Source: Betaproteobacteria bacterium
Lineage (GTDB): Bacteria; Pseudomonadota; Gammaproteobacteria; Burkholderiales; Burkholderiaceae
Assembly: GCA_009921765.1 (NCBI GenBank)
Contig: RFXC01000232.1
Span: 1 to 6,402 of the forward strand
Length of the DNA stretch: 6,402 nt
Direction of reading: 5' to 3'
Made by a program: the position numbers and the translations under genes
Shown here: positions 5,433-6,402 of the stretch, piece by piece
How positions within the stretch are numbered: the first letter of the stretch is position 1
Layout: every line of letters begins with the position of its first letter
Notes under the pieces: model-generated
Database searches by the model: none
Told to the model about the DNA's origin: nothing
The model's input: the letters and a program-made list of their open reading frames with translations, nothing else

Positions 5433-6402
5433 GGGGATTTATCCGGCGATGCGAAAGTGACGATGTGATCCGCGTCGAAGCGAATGCCGATGGTCTCGCC
5501 AACCGGGTGGTCGTGGTGGCTTGGCACCAGTGCGAGAAGGGTCGCGCCACTTGGAAGCCTGAGCGTGTAAAGAAACTGCGCGCCCCGGAATGCTTTGCGG
5601 ATGACCTGCGCATGCACCGGGCTCGCGTCATCATGGATCACATCATCGGGACGCAGAAGTACCGTGACCTCTCCGCCCGGCGCAGCCACGGCTGAGGCGA
5701 TCGCCTGATCGCTGCGCGCCAGAATCGGTAACGTGCCCAATTCGATTTCAATCTGCGCCTCGCCCTGCGCGTGCCGAACCCTGCCGGGGAGAAACGCGCC
5801 GTGTCCCACAAAATCAGCCACCTCGCGCGATGCCGGTCGGTGATAGAGCCGGTAAGGGGTGTCCCATTGCGCAATCCGGCCGTCGATCATGACCCCGACG
5901 CTGTCGGCCATCGCAAAGGCCTCGTGCTGATCATGGGTGACCAGAAGCGTGGTGATGGACGCTGCCTTGAGGCGAGCAGGAGCAGCGACGGTGCGGGTGC
6001 AAGGGCTCGCGCAAGCGCAACCCGCTGCTGCTGGCCACCGGACAGTTCGTGCGGGAACCGGCGTCGCATGCCTTCCAGCCCCACCAGATGCAGCATCTCC
6101 GCAACCCGGGCCTCGCGTTCGGCGGCCGAGCGGCCTCGCAGCCCGAACGCCACGTTGGCGGAAATGTCGAGATGAGGAAATAGCGCGAAGTCTTGAAAAA
6201 CAACGCCGGTTGCCCGGGCTTCGGGCGGCACCCACGCGCCTGGCCCGACCACGGTTCGGCCGACGATCTGTACGGTGCCGCGCTCCGGGCGAACGAAACC
6301 GGCGATGGCCCGAAGCGCCGTGGACTTGCCGCAGCCGGAAGCCCCGAGCAGGCAGCCGATCTCGCCAGGGGCGAGGGTAAAGCCGAGACCGTCGAGCACG
6401 CG
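5429..6402 (-). pseudogene. FbpC-like (ferric iron-type) ABC transporter ATPase, frameshifted by a 64-base internal deletion; 5' end outside window
   Basis: The gene enters from the right edge already in frame (codon for V at 6399 is GTG inside the coding region, not a clear start). The first part (6402 to about 5974) has Walker [10 protein letters not shown] (6319-6345), the Q-loop VVFQD (Q at 6193-6195) and the signature LSGGQQQR (6022-6045), then reaches SLLLL and goes out of frame, ending at 5887. The second part, in another frame, resumes at [15 protein letters not shown] with the H-loop His at 5933-5935 and runs through VADFVGHGAFLPG and a TOBE-like C-terminus (LLRPDDV, LVPSHHDHPVGE) to the stop at 5429. 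Both halves resemble FbpC, which powers Fe3+ import. Walker B (DEP) and the D-loop (SxLD) are absent in any frame. Without the Walker B catalytic Glu the product could not hydrolyse ATP. Real mutation or assembly error cannot be separated from sequence alone. Confidence 0.87.
5972..5973 (-). other. Deletion/frameshift junction in the ABC ATPase
   Basis: Read on the minus strand, the fourth Leu codon of SLLLL (CTC, 5976-5974) is followed by two bases (GC) and then CTC AAG, which begins the LKAAS block in the second frame. In relatives such as E. coli MalK, the Leu of LSGGQ to the H-loop His spans 59 residues (177 bases). Here the same span, 6045 to 5933, is 113 bases. The shortfall is 64 bases, which explains both the missing 22-residue Walker B/D-loop block and the frame change. 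Confidence 0.8.

Noticed and set aside
4926..5468. Plus-strand open frames opposite the SUMF1-fold gene
   Set aside because: They are Gly/Arg-rich shadows; all conserved SUMF1 motifs are on the minus strand in one frame.
5937..6380. 147-codon plus-strand open frame opposite the ABC ATPase
   Set aside because: It is antisense to Walker A, Q-loop and signature motifs, is Arg/Ala/Pro-rich, and has no domain.
5887..6402. Explaining the ATPase frame change by a single-base sequencing error
   Set aside because: A one-base indel would leave Walker B and D-loop codons readable in another frame. They are absent in every frame and the spacing is short by 64 bases.

Overview
The window is dense, high-GC bacterial DNA with no gene-free stretch longer than about 130 bases. 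It looks like a betaproteobacterium of the order Burkholderiales. This rests on the Bug/TctC-type periplasmic binding protein (a family greatly expanded in that order), a YaeQ protein, an FbpC-type transporter ATPase and the GC-rich codon use. Genus cannot be assigned by eye. No tRNA, rRNA, CRISPR array, insertion sequence or phage gene was seen.

Layout. (1) Bases 1-859, minus strand: yaeQ, followed 52 bases downstream by the first 82 codons of a Bug-family solute-binding protein that runs off the left edge. (2) Bases 860-987: a short divergent intergenic region with a 13-base palindrome, a TATGAT box and a small hairpin. (3) Bases 988-4526, plus strand: a tight three-gene set with gaps of 3 and 5 bases, consisting of an EamA/DMT exporter, a stand-alone fold-type I PLP aminotransferase and an MFS permease. 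(4) Bases 4539-6402, minus strand, converging on the MFS gene: an FbpC-like ABC ATPase entering from the right edge, followed with an ATGA stop/start overlap by an exported SUMF1-fold protein.

How the genes may work together. The plus-strand set places one aminotransferase between two permeases of different superfamilies. This suggests handling of an amino acid or 2-oxo acid, with uptake or efflux on either side of a transamination step, but the substrate is unknown. The right-hand pair links a ferric-iron-type ABC transporter with a SUMF1-fold protein that lacks the catalytic cysteines of true formylglycine-generating enzymes.

The most notable observation is that the ABC ATPase is broken. 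Aligned by eye on the conserved spacing of this family, 64 bases are missing between the ABC signature and the H-loop. The gap removes Walker B and the D-loop and shifts the frame. The two halves on either side are otherwise well conserved, so the lesion is either recent or an assembly error. The second notable feature is an Ala/Gly/Thr/Ser-rich loop in the MFS protein, encoded by two adjacent sets of three 9-base repeats. I found no convincing sign of a wholly new multi-gene system.
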